A stretch of 45,151 nucleotides of DNA from Spirochaetia bacterium (lineage in GTDB: Bacteria > Spirochaetota > Spirochaetia > CADAEX01), in NCBI GenBank assembly GCA_024402405.1, contig JAKSTW010000012.1, forward strand, positions 1 through 45,151, in the 5' to 3' direction. A model generated the notes under the pieces. It was not told the origin of the DNA, searched no databases, and saw only the letters and a list, made by a program, of their open reading frames with translations. Below, one piece after another: positions 42,296 to 45,151 of this stretch. Both the position numbers and the translations under genes were made by a program. Each line of letters opens with the position of its first letter. Positions within the stretch are counted from its first letter, which is position 1.

Positions 42296-42930
42296 ATTTT
42301 ACCATCCTTCAAAGTGAATACCACATCTCCGAAAGCAGAGGTAAATTCTGGCATCGAAGTTGTTATCACCAGTGTAGATTTTTTATTTTTGATTTCTCCT
42401 ATCAGTTTGATGACCCTGTTGATGGTCTCAAAATCCAGAGATTTCAGCGGATTTTCCATGAAAATAATATCAGGTCTGTGTATGAGAGCCCGCATGAATG
42501 AGATAGTCTTCTGCTGTCCCTCTGAAAAATCAGCCGGACGCAGCTTCAGATCCGGATGGAAGTCCATTATTTCGCAGACCTCATCGATTCTCTCCAGGAT
42601 CTCATTCCTGTTCATTTTAGGAAAGTATACCTGCAGCGGCAGTGATATATTGTCATAAATGGATGAGTTGGACCACAGAGCGCTGTCAGAAAACACAAAA
42701 CCACTCTTTTTCCTGAAATTTTTTCTGATTTCAGGGCTGTAGCAGACATTTCCGCTGTCCGGAATCAATATTGATGCCATTATCTTCAGCAGTGAGCTTT
42801 TTCCGGAACCTGCTCTGCCGGTTATCACAGTGGTCGTTCCTTCGGACACTGACATTGATACATCATTGATTATCTGGTGTCCGTTGCTTGTATAATTTAT
42901 ATGTTCCAGTCTGATGATCTCTTTTTCCAT
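42292..42930 (-). CDS. mlaF: Mla-type ABC ATPase with degenerate motifs
   Basis: A 212-residue ABC ATPase, the usual partner of MlaE. Walker A is intact (GRAGSGKS, 38-45) and the signature reads FSEGQ (135-139). Several other positions differ from the canonical family. The Q-loop glutamine is Ser81 (FVFSDSALW). The Walker B aspartate is Met158, although the following catalytic Glu159 remains. The H-loop histidine is Ser192 (ITTSMPE). The D-loop SLD (164-166) is kept. The protein is also short, lacking the C-terminal extension of many MlaF proteins. It may bind ATP with slow or altered hydrolysis; that is inference. It overlaps mlaD by 4 bases. Confidence 0.85.
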   Translation of the reverse strand: MEKEIIRLEHINYTSNGHQIINDVSMSVSEGTTTVITGRAGSGKSSLLKIMASILIPDSGNVCYSPEIRKNFRKKSGFVFSDSALWSNSSIYDNISLPLQVYFPKMNRNEILERIDEVCEIMDFHPDLKLRPADFSEGQQKTISFMRALIHRPDIIFMENPLKSLDFETINRVIKLIGEIKNKKSTLVITTSMPEFTSAFGDVVFTLKDGKI

Positions 42931-42939
42931 GTGACCTGC

Positions 42940-43686
42940 TTAAAAATATGAATAAAAAGTCATCATAAGATTCACTACTATGCACAGCATGAAACTGACA
43001 GAAACAGCTTTGATGGCCACCTGCGGGATCTCCGTCAGTGCATTTTCGACTCTCAGCCCGTTATAAGTTGATACCAGAGATATTATGATCCCGAACACCA
43101 GGCTTTTGACAGCTGAAAGGATAAGATCTGATGCCTTGAGGACACTGGTGACATTGGTGAAGTAATCATGGAATGTGATATCTGTAAAAAGATATGATAC
43201 AAAGAATGAGCCTATGAGACCTGCAAAATTGAAATATATATTCAGCAGGAACAGTGAGAATGTGACTCCCAGAAAGCGCGGTGCCACCAGATATGTCATA
43301 GGATCGATGCCTGTGGCTATATATGCTTCTATCTCATGGTGAGCCACCATGGTTCCAAGCTCCGTGGCAATGGCTGTTCCTGATCTGGCTATGATTATGA
43401 AGGCTGTCAGAATGGGCCCCAGTTCTCTGGTGATTATGACTATCAGGATCTTGTACATCAGCTGGTCAGCTCCAAGCTGCGACAGCAATCCCAGAAAATA
43501 AATGATTATGATGGAGCCTATGGCCAGACCTGAGAAAAGAATTATGCTCAGAGCCTCAAACCCGGTGAAAAGGATCTGCATTGAAAGAACTTTTTTTGAG
43601 ATATGCCAGTTGGTCATCACTTTCCATACTGATCTGAAAGTGTTGCATACAAATGCAGATGCATATAACGGATTGCTCGATGTCAT
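42940..43686 (-). CDS. mlaE: MlaE-like ABC permease
   Basis: A 248-residue inner-membrane permease with five or six membrane helices and the family blocks IITRELGPILTAFIIIARSGTAIATELGTMVAHHEIEA and TGIDPMTYLVAPRFLG, which are highly characteristic of MlaE. It forms the membrane part of the retrograde or anterograde phospholipid transporter with MlaF and the MCE protein. It is the first gene of the operon, 9 bases before mlaF. No strong ribosome binding site lies next to the ATG at 43686, so the precise start is less certain. Confidence 0.94.
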   Translation of the reverse strand: MTSSNPLYASAFVCNTFRSVWKVMTNWHISKKVLSMQILFTGFEALSIILFSGLAIGSIIIIYFLGLLSQLGADQLMYKILIVIITRELGPILTAFIIIARSGTAIATELGTMVAHHEIEAYIATGIDPMTYLVAPRFLGVTFSLFLLNIYFNFAGLIGSFFVSYLFTDITFHDYFTNVTSVLKASDLILSAVKSLVFGIIISLVSTYNGLRVENALTEIPQVAIKAVSVSFMLCIVVNLMMTFYSYF

Positions 43687-43738
43687 ACGAGCATTATATA
43701 TCCTTTACTTGATAAAGTTAATATGTTAAAAAAATAAT

Positions 43739-44101
43739 ATGAAAAGCTTCTGCATATTTTTGATGATTCTTGTCCTGGACTTTTCACTTGGCGGATGTGC
43801 CAGAGAAAAGCAGGAGAATGAACTTACCGATATAAAACTTCCGTCATCTCCTGTACTGATCAGCAGCTGTACTTTCGGTGTCTGTACTGCCACATATATC
43901 AGGATCAGGGAAAATCCCAGCCAGGTGTCATCAGTCATGGACACGATATACCAGAACTATATCTTTGAGATCGTCACAGGAACTGCTGACGATACATGGT
44001 ATATGATCAAGTGCGGTGATATTCAGGGATGGGTGTCCGGAACAGATATAGAACTGTTTGCAAATAAAGAAAGTGCAGAAAATTTTATAAATAAAAAATA
44101 A
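43739..44101 (+). CDS. small lipoprotein with SH3-like domain
   Basis: A 120-residue lipoprotein with the lipobox LGGC (Cys20). The mature part fits a bacterial SH3 domain (about residues 45-108): YIRIRENPS, then YIFEIVTGTADDTWYMIKCGDIQGWVSGTDIELF, with the typical W-Y/GWV pattern. Such domains often bind peptidoglycan or cell-wall peptides, and the gene lies just before murG. No ribosome binding site is evident. It is divergent from mlaE with about 50 bases between them. Confidence 0.8.
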   Translation: MKSFCIFLMILVLDFSLGGCAREKQENELTDIKLPSSPVLISSCTFGVCTATYIRIRENPSQVSSVMDTIYQNYIFEIVTGTADDTWYMIKCGDIQGWVSGTDIELFANKESAENFINKK

Positions 44102-44136
44102 TTGCCAATATATCTTAAATTGTGTAAAATTGACAC

Positions 44137-45151
44137 ATGAAAAGAAAAAAAATATGTTTTACCGGCGGTGGGACAGCAGGTCATGTCTTCCCCGGAATAT
44201 CAGTTATAAATGAGTTATGTGAAGATGATGGGATCGATTCCGGTGATTTTCTCTGGATAGGTTCGAACTCTGGCATGGAAAAGCGTCTGGTGGAGGCCCG
44301 CGGAATCCGTTTCAAGGGCATTGCATCAGGTAAGCTCAGAAGGTATTTTTCTCTCCGGAATCTCACTGATGTCTTTAAGATAACAGCCGGTTTTTTCCAG
44401 GCATTTTTTCTTCTGCTGAAGGAAAAGCCAGGCATTATTTTCTCAAAGGGTGGGTATGTAAGTGTTCCGCCTGTAATTGCAGGACATATTCTGGGAATTC
44501 CTGTCATCACCCATGAGTCTGATTATACACCGGGGCTGGCAACCAAGATAAATTCTATGTTTGCAGACAGGATCCTCCTTTCCGTTGATGAGACGCTGAA
44601 ATATATAAAGCCAAAATACAGAGATAAGGCTGTTGTCACAGGAAATCCGATAAGAAAAGAATTTTTCCATGGTGACAGGGCTAAAGGGCTGGCATTTCTG
44701 GGTCTGGATGAAAAAAAGCCGGTGATACTGATCATCGGCGGAAGTCAGGGAAGCGGAGAACTGAACTCCCTGATTTATGAACTGCGCCATAAGCTGACAG
44801 AAAAATACTATGTTGTCCATCAGACAGGAGCCGGAAGTGCTGGTATTGACGGCGATCCTATCGGCAAATCAGATGTGGCCGGATATATTCAGCTGCCATT
44901 CATCAAAGAGGAAATATATCATGTGATCGCGGCTGCATCACTGGTCATCACCAGAGCCGGTGCCGGTTCACTCTGGGAGCTTTCAGCCGAGAAAAAAGCT
45001 GCATTGCTTATTCCGCTGAGAGGCAGCGGTACCAGAGGAGATCAGGTGCTTAACGCAAATTATTTCAGAGCCCAGGATGCTGCGTCAGTCCTGGACGACA
45101 AGATTATAACTGCCGATCAGCTGTATGAAGCTATTGAAGATATATTCACTT
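44137..45151 (+). CDS. murG: UDP-GlcNAc:lipid I glycosyltransferase MurG (3' end beyond window)
   Basis: It adds N-acetylglucosamine to lipid I to make lipid II for peptidoglycan, on the cytoplasmic membrane face. About 338 residues are visible and the frame remains open at the window edge; full MurG is about 360, so little is missing. Visible motifs are TGGGTAGHVFPG near the start, KGGYVSVPPVIA, THESDYTPGLATK (usually HEQN; here HESD), GGSQGS and the donor-binding RAGAGSLWELSA. The change in the HEQN-like motif is worth noting but may be lineage-typical. It starts with ATG at 44137, 35 bases after the lipoprotein gene. Confidence 0.95.
   Translation, partial: MKRKKICFTGGGTAGHVFPGISVINELCEDDGIDSGDFLWIGSNSGMEKRLVEARGIRFKGIASGKLRRYFSLRNLTDVFKITAGFFQAFFLLLKEKPGIIFSKGGYVSVPPVIAGHILGIPVITHESDYTPGLATKINSMFADRILLSVDETLKYIKPKYRDKAVVTGNPIRKEFFHGDRAKGLAFLGLDEKKPVILIIGGSQGSGELNSLIYELRHKLTEKYYVVHQTGAGSAGIDGDPIGKSDVAGYIQLPFIKEEIYHVIAAASLVITRAGAGSLWELSAEKKAALLIPLRGSGTRGDQVLNANYFRAQDAASVLDDKIITADQLYEAIEDIFT

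Noticed and set aside
1-45151. CRISPR arrays, tRNA genes, prophage or toxin-antitoxin modules
   Set aside because: No regularly spaced direct repeats, cloverleaf-like sequences, phage structural genes or recognisable toxin-antitoxin pairs were seen on either strand.

Overview
The window is a gene-dense stretch of about 45 kb from a bacterial chromosome, almost certainly a spirochaete close to Treponema. The evidence is gene content and fusions: an aspartate carbamoyltransferase whose catalytic and zinc-binding regulatory chains are one polypeptide (pyrBI), the TatT/TatP/DctQM-type TRAP transporter set known from Treponema pallidum, many lipoproteins and secreted proteins with short relaxed signal peptides, and a single-chain pyruvate:ferredoxin oxidoreductase pointing to an anaerobe. 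About 36 protein genes are supported. I see no rRNA, tRNA or CRISPR array, and no gene-free stretch longer than about 200 bases.

Layout. 1-2000: a possible gene tail, a terminator, then three secreted proteins of one unrecognised paralogous family (one single-domain gene facing a two-gene operon of a double-domain and a single-domain copy). 2000-9300: rpiA, a YbgC-like thioesterase, a PlsC-like acyltransferase, nifJ and guaB. 9300-18000: a GNAT acetyltransferase, a Na+/proline-type symporter, a REP-associated tyrosine transposase (RAYT), a DUF401 permease, htrA, then a close-packed run of EamA transporter, secreted esterase, U32 family protein, LEA-like protein and argH that reaches 20196. 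20186-26222 (minus): dnaE-yggT-recG. 26257-31670: manA, a YaiI-family gene and the TatT-TatP-DctQM transporter in one compact operon. 31671-35455 (minus): a NusG paralogue followed by the three subunits of a divergent molybdenum hydroxylase. 35516-40634: an outer-membrane-like protein, pyrBI and a RarA ATPase with a long extra C-terminal domain. 40576-43686 (minus): an Mla/MCE lipid transport operon ending in a TPR lipoprotein. 43739 to the end: an SH3-like lipoprotein and the start of murG.

The most striking signal not explained by ordinary genes is an 11-base motif, GGGGACAGAGG (often extended by TT). I read nine exact copies, all between 9643 and 17849, on both strands and in all three reading phases. 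Most lie inside unrelated, apparently intact genes. The cluster surrounds the RAYT gene, which has a perfect 14-base inverted repeat of the motif upstream, one copy inside it and one copy 2 bases after its stop codon. Other points worth attention are the NusG paralogue leading the molybdenum hydroxylase operon, the loss of canonical cofactor and active-site motifs in the large hydroxylase subunit, the loss of several ATPase motifs in MlaF, the RarA fusion, and the secreted paralogue family at the left end.

Genes appear to run in short operons with 4-base or smaller overlaps, and several convergent pairs abut or overlap with no room for a separate terminator. Functional assignments rest on motifs recognised by eye; no database search was run.
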